33,907 nucleotides of DNA from CAYXFZ01 sp964464385 (GTDB lineage: Bacteria; Planctomycetota; UBA1135). The notes under the pieces were generated by a model. It saw nothing but the letters and a program-made list of their open reading frames with translations, searched no databases and had not been told where the DNA came from. Below are positions 1-8,928 of the stretch, one piece after another (position 1 is the first letter of the stretch; each line of letters begins with the position of its first letter). The translations under genes and the position numbers were made by a program. Location: the NCBI GenBank assembly GCA_964464385.1, contig CAYXFZ010000013.1, positions 1 to 33,907 on the forward strand. Direction: 5' to 3'.

Positions 1-1487
1 AGGACTAACGTAATGTCCATGCCGCTAAAGTAGTTTTGGCCGTAGCCATTGAAGCCGTACATCATGGCGACCATCGCGCCCGGGAAGCAACCGGAAACAT
101 CCAGGTAAACCGGCCCGCCGATCTGCCACGTATTCGTTCGGTTGGTCAGCAGAACAAGGTCATCCCAATTGCCCCACTTGGTGGGATCCAATTCGGTCGC
201 CAAGTCCAAAGCGCCATTACCGTTGATGTCCTCGTTGCCGTCCTTGATTCCACCACCGTCCGTATCCGGGTTGAGAGGGTCGGTATAGGTCGAGGGGTCT
301 GCGTCCGGAACGAAAACGGAAGGGTCGGTGCCGGAACCATTGGCGGAAGTTAAGGACTGCTCGGTGCCATCCTGAATGCCGTCTCGGTCGGTGTCAGCCG
401 CGTTGGGGTCGGTTTCGCCCGTCCCAAGTCGCCAAACTCCATCACCGTTCGCGTCCTCGTCGGTGCCATCCAAGAGGCCGTCATCGTCACTGTCATCGTC
501 ACAGGGGTCGGTCGTGGTCTGGCCACGGTCACCGTCCGGAATGAAGAGATTGAGGTCGGTACCATCAATGCAAAGGGTGGAATCCCCAGGCTGTCCGCCA
601 GAACGACCCGTTTCGGTGCCGTCCTGAAGGCCATCACCATCGGTGTCCAAGTTGAGGGGGTCCACACATGAAGCGAGTTCGACACCATCCGAGATGCCAT
701 CATCGTCGGTATCCTGATCAAAGAGGAGGGTGCCGGCAGCAAGTTCGGAATCATCTCCCGCACCATCCATGTCAGTGTCACCGTGCTGGCCAGAGATCCA
801 ATAGGCATAGCCACTGATGGTGCCGGTCTGGGCGGTACTGTTGCCGGTTGTGGAGTCGTGGGAGACGGTAGTACCGGAGCCCTCGTCGAAGTGGAGGAGC
901 AAGATGGCATTAGAGTCCCCTCCCAAGGTCTCGTCCGGGACAAAGGAGCCAGCAAGATAGCGGTCGGTATCCGAGATCCGGATTTCCGAAATCTGCCATC
1001 CCGTTCCGTCCCCAATTTTGGTGTCCACGCCAGCGGAAAAATAGATGGGGTATCCTTTCCCTTGGCCATTGAGTACCGGACTCCCGTCAACGTGGATAAT
1101 CCACTGGGCATCCGTGCGGTGGGTAAAGGAAACATGGTGCCATTGCTCGTCGTTGGGCACAGCGCCCGGGGGGGTGAAAACTTCGTTATCAATGGAGCCG
1201 GCGTAAAGAAGCCGCACTGTTCCGTCTGCGTCCACACAAAGGTATTTGTCCTCGCCCGCACCGGTAGCATCCACTCGAGAGAAGAGACAGGTCGAACCGG
1301 AAATACAGTTGGGATTCATTCGAACCCATGCTTCGGCGGTAAATTCCAGCCCGGTGGCCATCACGCTTTTCCAAGGAAAGCTAATTGTGGTTTTGGAGAG
1401 AGAGCTATCGATTTGAAGTGCAGAGTCCTGCGCCGTCGCCAAGGGAGCAAAAAAGGTGAAGGAGAGAAGGAGCGAAGCAAAACGCAT
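1..1487 (-). CDS. secreted LamG-domain protein with thrombospondin type 3 repeats (3' end outside window)
   Basis: The frame is open from an ATG at 1487 to the left edge, so the C-terminus is missing. The first 20 residues form a signal peptide (MRFASLLLSFTFFAPLATAQ, cleavage after Ala-Gln or just before Gln). Residues of roughly 25-240 read as a LamG/concanavalin-like jelly roll, with typical pieces such as EFTAEAWVR, QWHHVSFTHR and ILLLHFDEGSGT. After that come calcium-binding repeats of the thrombospondin type 3 kind, for example DTDGDGLQDGTETG, DSDDDGLLDGTDEDANGDG and DTDRDGIQDGTE. The protein is therefore probably exported and stiffened by calcium, with a carbohydrate- or protein-binding head; no enzyme motif is visible. 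It lies 156 bp after the coiled-coil gene, on the same strand. No strong Shine-Dalgarno is seen before the ATG, but the signal peptide fixes the start well. The open plus-strand frame lying over it is a composition artefact. Confidence 0.85.
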   Translation of the reverse strand, partial: MRFASLLLSFTFFAPLATAQDSALQIDSSLSKTTISFPWKSVMATGLEFTAEAWVRMNPNCISGSTCLFSRVDATGAGEDKYLCVDADGTVRLLYAGSIDNEVFTPPGAVPNDEQWHHVSFTHRTDAQWIIHVDGSPVLNGQGKGYPIYFSAGVDTKIGDGTGWQISEIRISDTDRYLAGSFVPDETLGGDSNAILLLHFDEGSGTTVSHDSTTGNSTAQTGTISGYAYWISGQHGDTDMDGAGDDSELAAGTLLFDQDTDDDGISDGVELASCVDPLNLDTDGDGLQDGTETGRSGGQPGDSTLCIDGTDLNLFIPDGDRGQTTTDPCDDDSDDDGLLDGTDEDANGDGVWRLGTGETDPNAADTDRDGIQDGTEQSLTSANGSGTDPSVFVPDADPSTYTDPLNPDTDGGGIKDGNEDINGNGALDLATELDPTKWGNWDDLVLLTNRTNTWQIGGPVYLDVSGCFPGAMVAMMYGFNGYGQNYFSGMDITLV

Positions 1488-1643
1488 GTTGGTCTCTGTG
1501 TTGTAAGGGAGGGGGAGGGGGGGAAGCAGGTTCCTAAAAACGCCTGAAGTCTAAGGATTCTAGCCTAGAAAGTCGGATTCCGGCAAGGGGGGCGGCGAAA
1601 AAAGCGTTACATTGGCTTCATTTCGTAGTGTAGGAATGAGGAA

Positions 1644-3975
1644 TCACCATTCCACAAGCACCATGCCATCTGCGCCCGGGAAAAGAGCGTCCGAAGAACC
1701 GTTTCCATTCAGGCGGAGAACAGGACCTTGGGCTGGATATCCGTCTGCACCGGGCGTACCCCCGTAGAGGTTCCCAGCGAGGCCCCCGGCACCACCGGCA
1801 GCCGTCAAGCTACCGCCCAAAGCCAAAATCGTAATTTTGGTTTCGCCACCATCGCCCGCTTGGGCTCCGGCGCCGGAGACGGAGAGACCGCCAGCACCAA
1901 TGGAAATGGAAACCAAATCACCTGGGGTCAAACCAACCACCCTTTGTTTCCAATGCGCGGCGCCCGAACCGCCAGCGTAATCGTCCTCGGGAAGGTTGGG
2001 GCCACGCTCGGCAGCACCACCCCCTCCGCCAATGATCGTCAATAAAATAGTGTCCACAAAGGGTGGAACCGTCCAGGTGTAATTGAGTTGGCCGGCATTG
2101 GCGGGATCGTAGGGATCAAACTTGGCCGAACCATGGGGACGGAGGGTGGAAACTTTCGCCTCCAAATCACCGATGCGGTTCTCGTGATCCAAGGCGATCT
2201 GTTGAAGGGCATCAATATCCCCCTCGTTCGTGCCAACGTCTCCCTGAATGATGTTGATGTTGGTTTCGTTGACCGAAATTCGTCCTTCGTGATCGGCAAT
2301 GACGGCTTCACCCGTGGTCATCCGACCTTCCAGGGACGTGAGCCGAGTGGCATGATCCGCCAAAGAGGGATCCACTACTGTGTATTTCCAAGATTCCAGG
2401 GAATCAATATCCAGAGCATTCTGGGAAATACCTAGGGTATTCGAAAGGATGTTTGCGGCGTTGGTGGCGATATCCCCAGTATTGGTGGCGATGTTTGCGG
2501 CGTTGGTGGCAATATCCCCAGCGTTGACATCCACGTCACCGCGGAGGCCAGCAATGTCAACGATGTTGGTATCCACATCACCGCGCAGGACCACAACGTC
2601 CACCCCGCCAACCAAAGTTTCTAAAACATCAATGTCCCCGACGTTACCGGAAATATCGCCTTCGTTCTGAGTGATTCGATTTTCGTGATCCAAGACTCTG
2701 GCCTCACCGGCATCAATCCGAATTTCCAGATCACCAATGTCGCCGACATTGGTGGCAATGCCTGCCGCATTCGTGGTGATCTCCACGGTATTCGTCGAAA
2801 TCCCGGTGGCGTTGGTCGAAATGTCGCCCGTATTGGTATCCACGTCCGTGCGCAGACTGCCGATGTCGCCAGTATTCTTGGAGATGTCTCCGCTGTTCGT
2901 GGAGATATTTCCCGTGTTGGTCGAAATGTTGCCGCTGTTCGTGGAGATATTTCCCGTGTTGGTCGAAATTTTGCCGCTGTTCGTGGAGATATTTCCCGTG
3001 TTGGAATCCACGTCCGTGCGAAGGCCGCCGATGTCGCCTGTNNNNNNNNNNNNNNNNNNNNNNNNNNNNNNNNNNNNNNNNNNNNNNNNNNNNNNNNNNN
3101 NNNNNNNNNNNNNNNNNNNNNNNNNNNNNNNNNNNNNNNNNATTCGTGGAGATATTGCCAGTGTTGGAATCCACGTCCGTGCGAAGGCCGCCGATGTCGC
3201 CTGTATTCGTGGAGATATTGCCAGTGTTGGAATCCACGTCCGTGCGAAGGCCGCCGATGCTGCCTAGGTTCGTGGAGATATCGCTTTCGTTTTGAGTAAT
3301 TCGAGTTTCGTGATCCTGAATCAACGCCTGACCACTACCCACTTGACCTTGTAAAACATCGATGTCGCCAGCATTGATGGAAATGTCGCCCGTATTGTTG
3401 TCCACGTCCGTGCGCAGACTGCCGATGTCGCCCGTGTTGGTCGAAATGTTGCCCGTGTTGGCATCCACGTCCGTGCGCAAACCGCCGATGTTTCCCGTAT
3501 TGTTGGAAATGCTTCCACTATTCGTGAAGATATTTCCCGTGTTGGTGTCCACGTCTGAACGCAGGCCAATGATATCGGTGGCGTTGATGGAAATCGAGCT
3601 GGTGCCAGTGATCAGAAATCCAGTGTTCGCGTCAAGAGCATTACTGGGAAAAACCTCATTCAGCATGGTTCCAACCTTGTCCACACTCCAAAACTTGAAT
3701 GATCCATTGATAGGATCGAAGACAAAATCACCATTCAGATCAATGCCATACAAGGCCACATCAAAAAGTTTGCCCTCAAGGTCAGCCTGAAACACACGGG
3801 TATCCACAAAACCAAAGTTGCCGTTGACCTCGCCAGCACGGGCGGGGGTTCCCGAGGTAAACGAAGTCAAGACGCTGCCGTCGTCCAGCAGGCTGGAATT
3901 TCCCGGTGGGGTCCCTTGGGCCAAAAGCGGGGCCGACAAAAGAAGCGAAGCGAGAAGGGTTTTGCGGAGGTGCAT
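1644..3975 (-). CDS. long N-at-d heptad coiled-coil surface protein with glycine-rich C-terminal domain (interrupted by assembly gap)
   Basis: Starts at ATG 3975 with a signal peptide ending LLLSAPLLAQ, followed by about 100 residues of non-repetitive head (DDGSVLTSFTSG..., GIDLNGDFVFDP). The body is an almost unbroken run of heptads of the form I-x-x-N-T-x-x (ISTNTGD, VDSNTGN, IATNAAN), about 36 of them visible. It is interspersed with IGGLRTD and DHENRITQNE segments that read as ordinary trimeric coiled coil. The IxxNTxx heptad is the known N-at-d layer motif of trimeric autotransporter stalks, where asparagines coordinate anions inside a three-helix bundle. The last 150 residues are a Gly-rich domain (VPPFVDTILLTIIGGGGGA..., GDLVSISIGAGG) of the type found at tips of tail-fibre-like proteins. 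No membrane anchor is seen at the C-terminus. A 100-N gap breaks the reading frame artificially: the frames on its two sides agree only if the true gap length is a multiple of three. Export and trimer formation are inferred. Confidence 0.8.
2979..3267 (-). repeat. 63-bp in-frame tandem repeat spanning the assembly gap
   Basis: Complete 63-bp units lie at 2979-3041, 3142-3204 and 3205-3267. The two right-hand units are identical over essentially their whole length, and the left unit differs at a few positions. Each unit encodes 21 residues, exactly three heptads (ISTNTGD-IGGLRTD-VDSNTGN), so unit gain or loss would keep both the reading frame and the heptad phase. Confidence 0.85.
3042..3141. 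other. assembly gap, exactly 100 N
   Basis: A run of exactly 100 N, the usual placeholder for a gap of unknown size. The left flank ends precisely at a 63-bp unit boundary (…CGCCTGT) and the right flank starts precisely at the next one (ATTCGTGG…). The missing sequence is therefore most simply zero or a whole number of repeat units, and the gap was caused by repeat collapse. Confidence 0.95.
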
Positions 3976-3991
3976 GAAGAAAAAGTTGTGT

Positions 3992-4177
3992 TCAGGTCCA
4001 GAGGTCTTCGTCCCAGTTGCTGTTGTCCCATTCCATGTTCTGAGTTCCGCCCGTAGCGCCGCCACCGACACCGCCGGAGCCAGAATCGTCACCGATTCCG
4101 CTGGAACAAGCGGGGAGGAGAGCCAAGAGAAGGAAAAAGGCCAGAAAAAGGGGTCGTTTGTAATCTGTGGGACGCAT
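3992..4177 (-). CDS. 61-aa lipoprotein with acidic tryptophan-rich tail
   Basis: The ATG at 4177 opens a typical lipoprotein signal: MRPTDYKR, then a hydrophobic core and the lipobox LPAC, with the lipidated cysteine at residue 24. The mature peptide is only about 38 residues: a Gly/Ser-rich linker (SGSGGVGGGATGG) followed by an acidic, aromatic tail (NMEWDNSNWDEDLWT). It ends 16 bp before the start codon of the coiled-coil gene and so is probably transcribed with it. The tail could be a docking peptide for the neighbouring surface protein, but that is inference. No family is recognised. An alternative is that it is a spurious short frame, though the lipobox and spacing argue against this. 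Confidence 0.65.
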   Translation of the reverse strand: MRPTDYKRPLFLAFFLLLALLPACSSGIGDDSGSGGVGGGATGGTQNMEWDNSNWDEDLWT

Positions 4178-4354
4178 CGCCTAGGGACGGATTCTAGAGA
4201 AAAGGGGCCGATCCGGGAAGGCGGAGGAGGAAGATTGGTTGGGGTTGGGTCGAAGCAGTTGGGAAAGGCGGAAACTCCCACCTTGTGAACAAATTTACCC
4301 CGAATTTCTTCTCAAGATCCCGATTCTGCGGCCGAGGTGGCGGGAAAAACCGCC

Positions 4355-5494
4355 TTAAAGGGGGAAATGGCCCTCGACGCGATCGGCGGCGCCCCGTTCG
4401 ACCACGATCCTGAGGGCCTCCACGACCTGGCGACGCAAATGGCGAGGGGGATTGGCATAAACATCTTCCACCAATGTCTCCAAAGGAGGGGGATCTACGG
4501 CCTCAGCCCGCTCTACGGCTGCCGCAATCCGGGCAGCAGACTCCCGTTTCCAGTCTTCCAGCTCGGTTTCGCCCAAAGCGCCTTGGCTTTGCAGAAACGT
4601 GGACAAACGGGGCAAAGGGTCGCGTTTCGACCAATATTCAAACTCGGCCGCATCCCGATACCGGGTCGGATCGTCACTGGAGCTGTGTCCATCAAAACGA
4701 TAGGCACGGAGGGCCACCAAACTGGGGCCCTCTCCAGCCCGCGCGCGATCCGCGGCCTCCACACAGGCCTGACGGCAGGCCAGAGGATCCATTCCGTCCA
4801 CATCCACACCTGGCATGCCATAGGCGGAGGCTTTGCTCCCGTAGGACCGTGCAGCCGTTTGATTGGCGCTGGGGACGGAAATGGCCCAACCATTGTCCAG
4901 CACCACAAAGACCACGGGCACTTTTTGAACGGCGGCAAAATTCAAGGCCGAGTGGAAACTACTGGAGGAAGTTGCGCCATCCCCGCACCACGCGCAGGCC
5001 ACCGACTCCTCGCCGCGCATCTTCATGGCCATGGCCACGCCCACCGCGTGCGGGAGTTGGGTGCCAATGACCGAGGACCAGGATGGAAAGTTGACCTCGC
5101 GGCACTGAAAGTGGTTGGGCATTTGCCGACCCTTGGCGGTGTCCTCGGCATTGCCAAACATATGCGCCACATATTCTCGGACCGGCATTCCGCGTTGCAC
5201 GGCGGCACCGCCCTCGCGCAAGCCGCTAAACACCCAATCCCGAGGCTCAAAGGCGGCGGAGGCCCCATGAATGGCACCCTCCAGGCCGTTCGCCGTGCCG
5301 ACGAAGGCAACACGACCCTGGCGTTGCAGTTTGAGCATGCGGTCGTCGAGACATCGCGTCAAAATCATGGCCCGAAGAATGTCGCGCTGTTCTTCAACGG
5401 AGGGCAAGTCGCCCCGAAAGCCGCGATCCCGACCCGTGCCGTCCTCCGCGATCACGCGAAAGATGGAAACACCTGGTAGGTCGGCCACCCGCAT
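4355..5494 (-). CDS. second 2-oxoacid dehydrogenase E1 component, alpha subunit
   Basis: A 379-residue thiamine-diphosphate enzyme subunit of the PDH/BCKDH E1-alpha family, which decarboxylates a 2-oxoacid and passes the acyl group to E2. Seen in the sequence: HMFGNAEDTAKGRQMPNHF, the GTQLPHAVGVAMAMKMRGE stretch, and the ThDP/Mg motif from GDG (171-173) to WAIS. The usual Asn-Asn at the end of that motif is Asp-Asn here (200-201). The phosphorylation-loop region reads GHSSSDDPTRYR, as in branched-chain enzymes. I chose ATG 5494 over an upstream in-frame ATG at 5590 because 5494 lies 4 bp after the E2 stop and matches the family's N-terminus; the longer form would lie over the E2 gene. It is the last gene of the operon and a diverged paralogue of the E1-alpha at 7810-8928. 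Whether it shares the single E1-beta or has taken a new substrate cannot be told from sequence. Confidence 0.93.
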   Translation of the reverse strand: MRVADLPGVSIFRVIAEDGTGRDRGFRGDLPSVEEQRDILRAMILTRCLDDRMLKLQRQGRVAFVGTANGLEGAIHGASAAFEPRDWVFSGLREGGAAVQRGMPVREYVAHMFGNAEDTAKGRQMPNHFQCREVNFPSWSSVIGTQLPHAVGVAMAMKMRGEESVACAWCGDGATSSSSFHSALNFAAVQKVPVVFVVLDNGWAISVPSANQTAARSYGSKASAYGMPGVDVDGMDPLACRQACVEAADRARAGEGPSLVALRAYRFDGHSSSDDPTRYRDAAEFEYWSKRDPLPRLSTFLQSQGALGETELEDWKRESAARIAAAVERAEAVDPPPLETLVEDVYANPPRHLRRQVVEALRIVVERGAADRVEGHFPL

Positions 5495-5498
5495 CGGC

Positions 5499-6812
5499 TC
5501 AGAGCAGAATGAGGCTCGGATCTTCGAGCATCTCGCGCAGACGAACGATGAAACGAGCGCCATCGGCACCGTCCACCACTCGGTGATCAATGCTGATGGA
5601 AAGATTCATGACTTGGCGGGCAACAATGTCATCGCCCACACAGCGCGGCATCTTGCGCATGGAATGCACGCCCAGGATGGCCACCTCGGGATAGTTGATG
5701 ATCGGCGTGGCCAAAACACCACCTATGTTGCCGGCGTTGCTGATCGTGAAGGTGGAATCCTTGAAGTCATCAGGCCGCACCTTGCCCTCGCGGGCGCGAG
5801 TGGCCGTGTCCACCAACTCGGCAGCGAGTTGCAGGATGCCCTTCAAATGACAGTCCGGCACAACCGGCACCATCAGGCCCGTCGGCGTATCTACGGCGAT
5901 GCCCAGGTTGACAAATTTCTTTTGGCGAATGACGCCGGCTTCCTCATCCAACTCGGCGTTGAGTTGCGGGAACTCCTGCAGGGCGGAAGCCACCGCCTTC
6001 ATGATGTAGGGCATCAATGTGATCTTGATGCCGCGACGTTCGCCCACTTGGCGGGCGCGTTTGCGCGCCTCCAAGAGAGCCGTGCAGTCCACCTCTTCGA
6101 TCAAGGAAAAGTGAGGCGCCGTGAACTTGGACCGCGACATGGCCTCGGCCGTTTTGCGACGTATGCCCCGGAAAGGAATTTCTTCGATGTCTCGGGCACC
6201 CAGAACGGTGGGGAATTGGGCGGGAGGTGTGGCCACTGCGACGGCTGGGGCTGCAGGGGTTGGTGTTGCCGAGGTCGCGGCAGGCGCAACACCTGCATTG
6301 CGGACATCGGCTGGCCGAATGCGGCCATTTTTGCCGGTGCCGGTCAGGGTGCCCAGGTCCACGCCCAGCTCGCGCGCCAAACGGCGAGTTGCTGGAGCGG
6401 CCAGGACCTTGGCGCCCGAAGCGGGCGAGGCCGCGACAGCAACCGTGGACGCGGCCGTCGGCGAAATTGGAGGTGTAGCAGGAGTCGGAGCAGCCGGAGC
6501 GACCGGGGCACCTTTCCCTGCAGATGCCGGGGTCGTTTCCGGAGCAGGGGCAGCAGGAGCAGCCTCGCCCCCTTCCCCCTGAATGTGGAATATGACATCC
6601 CCCACCTTGGCCACTTCCCCCTCGGCCACCAATTGCTTGCTTACGACACCCGCCTGCGGTGCAGGAATCTCCACGGTGGCCTTGTCCGTCATGACCTCGA
6701 CGATGGGATCGTCCTCGGCCACGGCGCTGCCCTCCGCCACGATCCAGCGCACAATTTCACCTTCGTGCACGCCTTCGCCGATGTCCGGGAGTTTGAATTC
6801 GATGTTGGCCAT
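5499..6812 (-). CDS. dihydrolipoamide acyltransferase (E2) of a 2-oxoacid dehydrogenase complex
   Basis: A 437-residue E2 core subunit. Residues 1-80 form one lipoyl domain with the lipoylation site in EVMTDKATVE (Lys44). An Ala/Pro/Thr-rich flexible linker follows. The peripheral-subunit-binding domain is next (APATRRLARELGVDLGTLTGTG...GRI, roughly 145-180). The catalytic domain runs from about 205 to the end, with SIDHRVVDGADGARF carrying the active-site His410 and Asp414. A single lipoyl domain is common in branched-chain and Gram-positive-type complexes. It starts 20 bp after E1-beta. LipA at the head of the operon would supply the lipoyl group on Lys44. No E3 (dihydrolipoamide dehydrogenase) gene is in the window, so it must be elsewhere. 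Confidence 0.96.
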   Translation of the reverse strand: MANIEFKLPDIGEGVHEGEIVRWIVAEGSAVAEDDPIVEVMTDKATVEIPAPQAGVVSKQLVAEGEVAKVGDVIFHIQGEGGEAAPAAPAPETTPASAGKGAPVAPAAPTPATPPISPTAASTVAVAASPASGAKVLAAPATRRLARELGVDLGTLTGTGKNGRIRPADVRNAGVAPAATSATPTPAAPAVAVATPPAQFPTVLGARDIEEIPFRGIRRKTAEAMSRSKFTAPHFSLIEEVDCTALLEARKRARQVGERRGIKITLMPYIMKAVASALQEFPQLNAELDEEAGVIRQKKFVNLGIAVDTPTGLMVPVVPDCHLKGILQLAAELVDTATRAREGKVRPDDFKDSTFTISNAGNIGGVLATPIINYPEVAILGVHSMRKMPRCVGDDIVARQVMNLSISIDHRVVDGADGARFIVRLREMLEDPSLILL

Positions 6813-6832
6813 GATGCTTTCTGTAAGTGCGG

Positions 6833-7813
6833 TTATTCGTAGTCCAGAACTTGCTCGAGGGCGTCCAAAACGCGGCGCGCGTCGGGCATGTAATAATTTT
6901 CGAGCGTATTTGGGAAAGGGGTGTCAAAGCCCGTAACGCGAGCGATCGGAGCCTCCATGGAATCCAGGGCGCGCTCCGCAATCAGGGCGCTGATCTCGGC
7001 ACCAAAACCACAGAAACGCGAAGCTTCGTGGGCCACGACCACGCGACCACATTGGCGAGCGGCTTCAATCACGGCCTCTTCGTCGAGAGGCATCAAGGTG
7101 CGCAAGTCCACGACTCGCACGCCAGCACCGCGGGTTTCATTGGCGCGCTTGGCCGCCTCCTCGCAAATGCCTGTCATCGCTCCGTAGCAAAAGATTACGG
7201 CGTCTTCCCCCTCGCGCACGGTGCGCACTTCCGAGAGAGGCACGCGGTAAACACCTTCAGGAACATCCTGCCGGAATGCACGGTAGAGGGCCTTGGGCTC
7301 CAGAAACATCACCGGGTCCGGATCTTCGATTGCCGAGATCAACAATCCTTTTGCATCGTAGGGAGTGCTTGGCACCACGACCTTGAGGCCCGGAGTATGG
7401 CAGAAATAAGACTCGCCACTTTGCGAGTGGTAGAGACCCCCACGAATGCCGCCGCCATAAGGAGTGCGAATCACCATGGGGGCGGTGTATTGCCCACCTG
7501 AGCGATAACGCAGCTTGGCCGCCTCGGAAACAATTTGATCAAAGCCGGGAAAGATGAAATCTTGAAATTGTATTTCGCAGACCGGCTTCATGCCGTTGAT
7601 GGCAAGACCGATGCCAACACCGATAATGCCGTCCTCCGAAAGCGGAGTATCAAAGCAACGCTCCTCGCCAAATTCTTCGGAAATGCCTTCGGTGGCCAGA
7701 AAGACGCCGCCCTTGGGGCCGACATCCTCGCCCATGACCAGGACAGTGGGGTCCTCGCGCATGGCGGATTTGAGCCCGTCGTTGACGGCCTGAACCAGGG
7801 TAAGTTGACTCAT
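6833..7813 (-). CDS. 2-oxoacid dehydrogenase E1 component, beta subunit
   Basis: A 326-residue E1-beta subunit, which pairs with E1-alpha to form the ThDP-binding heterotetramer. Recognisable blocks in order: MGEDVGPKGGVF near residue 27, DTPLSEDGIIGVGIGLAING, the EIQFQDFIFPGFDQI stretch, HSQSGESYFCHTPGLKVV, and the C-terminal transketolase domain (VVAHEASRFCGFGAEI, VTGFDTPFP). The HSQS...PGLKVVVPS...DAKGLL pattern fits branched-chain-type E1-beta at least as well as pyruvate dehydrogenase. Its ATG overlaps the TGA of the upstream E1-alpha (ATGA at 7810-7813), which implies translational coupling and equal dosage of the two subunits. It is the only beta subunit for the two alpha subunits in this operon. 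Confidence 0.96.
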   Translation of the reverse strand: MSQLTLVQAVNDGLKSAMREDPTVLVMGEDVGPKGGVFLATEGISEEFGEERCFDTPLSEDGIIGVGIGLAINGMKPVCEIQFQDFIFPGFDQIVSEAAKLRYRSGGQYTAPMVIRTPYGGGIRGGLYHSQSGESYFCHTPGLKVVVPSTPYDAKGLLISAIEDPDPVMFLEPKALYRAFRQDVPEGVYRVPLSEVRTVREGEDAVIFCYGAMTGICEEAAKRANETRGAGVRVVDLRTLMPLDEEAVIEAARQCGRVVVAHEASRFCGFGAEISALIAERALDSMEAPIARVTGFDTPFPNTLENYYMPDARRVLDALEQVLDYE

Positions 7814-8928
7814 AGCGGAAACTCTCCTTTCTCATCGACCTCTTCGTCACGCGAGGAATAGTGGCTGATGCAATCGTCGCGTTGGGCGACCAAATGCTGG
7901 GGAAGGCATTGGTAAACGTCCGTGAAGACGGTCTCCAGGGCCGGGCGTGGTTTGGCTCCAGCGGTTTTGCCCGCGGTCGCAATCTCGGCAGCGATCCGGG
8001 TATCGATTTCTTCAATTTGGACACTGCTCAAATGGCCTTCGGCCTCAAGAAAGGTGCGGAAACGACGCAAGGGGTCCTTCTGGGCCCACTCCTCCACCAT
8101 TTCTGCCGGTACGTACTTGCTCGGATCATCCGAAGTGGAGTGGCCACCCATGCGCATGGTGACCGCTTCGATGAGGGTCGGGCCCTCACCAGCACGGGCA
8201 CGCTTCACGGCTTGGGCAACGGCCGCGTACACCGCCAAAACATCGTTTCCATCCACCCGTACGCCCGGGATTCCGTAAGCCTCACCCTTCACGGCAATGC
8301 CATCGCTAACAGTTTGCCGGTCCAGTGGACAGGAAATCGCCCATTGATTGTTTTGGCAGAGAAAAACAACCGGTGCTTTGGTCACGCCAGCGAAGTTCAT
8401 GCCGGAATGAAAACCAGAGCTGGAGGTGCCGCCATCGCCGAAGGATGCCAAGCTGACCCCATCTTCACCGCGCATTTTCATGGCCATAGCAATGCCCACA
8501 GCTTGCGGAATTTGAGTGCCGATGGGGGAAGAAATGGAAAGAAAGCGAACGGGATCGCGAAAGCTAAAGTGCACCGGCATTTGACGGCCGACAGAATTGT
8601 CCTCGGCGTTGCCAAATTGGGTATTCATCATGACTTCGGCAGTGACGCCGTGGAAAAAGGCCATGCCAAAATCCCGATACGAAGGGGCGATCCAATCCCG
8701 GGTCGGGTCCAGGGCCGCTGCCCCACCCACGGATACCGCTTCGATACCCAGATTCGGAATGGAAAATCCGATCTTGCCGGTGCGCTGCAACTTCATACAG
8801 CGATCATCCATCTGGCGCGTGCGAACGATGGCTTCATACATTTGGAGCAACACCTCCTTGCGCAAACGTGGCGCCCGGCCCACCTTTTGACCATCGGGGG
8901 CCAAGACCTGCTGCAGGGTGTCGGTCAT
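7810..8928 (-). CDS. 2-oxoacid dehydrogenase E1 component, alpha subunit (canonical copy)
   Basis: A 372-residue ThDP-dependent E1-alpha subunit. The motif runs from GDG at 164-166 to the intact Asn-Asn at 193-194 (CQNNQWAIS). FGNAEDNSVGRQMPVHF and GHSTSDDPSKY are the branched-chain-type landmarks. The start at 8928 is chosen over an upstream in-frame ATG (9003) because it forms an ATGA overlap with the lipA stop; the longer version would read through lipA and adds nothing family-like. It ends in a second ATGA overlap with E1-beta, so lipA, E1-alpha and E1-beta are translationally chained. The probable role is oxidative decarboxylation of branched-chain 2-oxoacids (or pyruvate) in the cytoplasm; substrate choice cannot be read from the sequence. 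Confidence 0.95.
   Translation of the reverse strand: MTDTLQQVLAPDGQKVGRAPRLRKEVLLQMYEAIVRTRQMDDRCMKLQRTGKIGFSIPNLGIEAVSVGGAAALDPTRDWIAPSYRDFGMAFFHGVTAEVMMNTQFGNAEDNSVGRQMPVHFSFRDPVRFLSISSPIGTQIPQAVGIAMAMKMRGEDGVSLASFGDGGTSSSGFHSGMNFAGVTKAPVVFLCQNNQWAISCPLDRQTVSDGIAVKGEAYGIPGVRVDGNDVLAVYAAVAQAVKRARAGEGPTLIEAVTMRMGGHSTSDDPSKYVPAEMVEEWAQKDPLRRFRTFLEAEGHLSSVQIEEIDTRIAAEIATAGKTAGAKPRPALETVFTDVYQCLPQHLVAQRDDCISHYSSRDEEVDEKGEFPL

Noticed and set aside
783..1547. 254-aa plus-strand open frame
   Set aside because: It lies opposite the LamG/TSP3 gene, which has a signal peptide and recognisable domains. The plus frame is a by-product of the antisense codon pattern.
2979..3267. CRISPR array
   Set aside because: The 63-bp units are directly adjacent, without spacers, and are in-frame coding repeats.
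4337..5479. 380-aa plus-strand open frame over the second E1-alpha
   Set aside because: The minus strand carries clear ThDP-enzyme motifs; the plus frame has no recognisable content.
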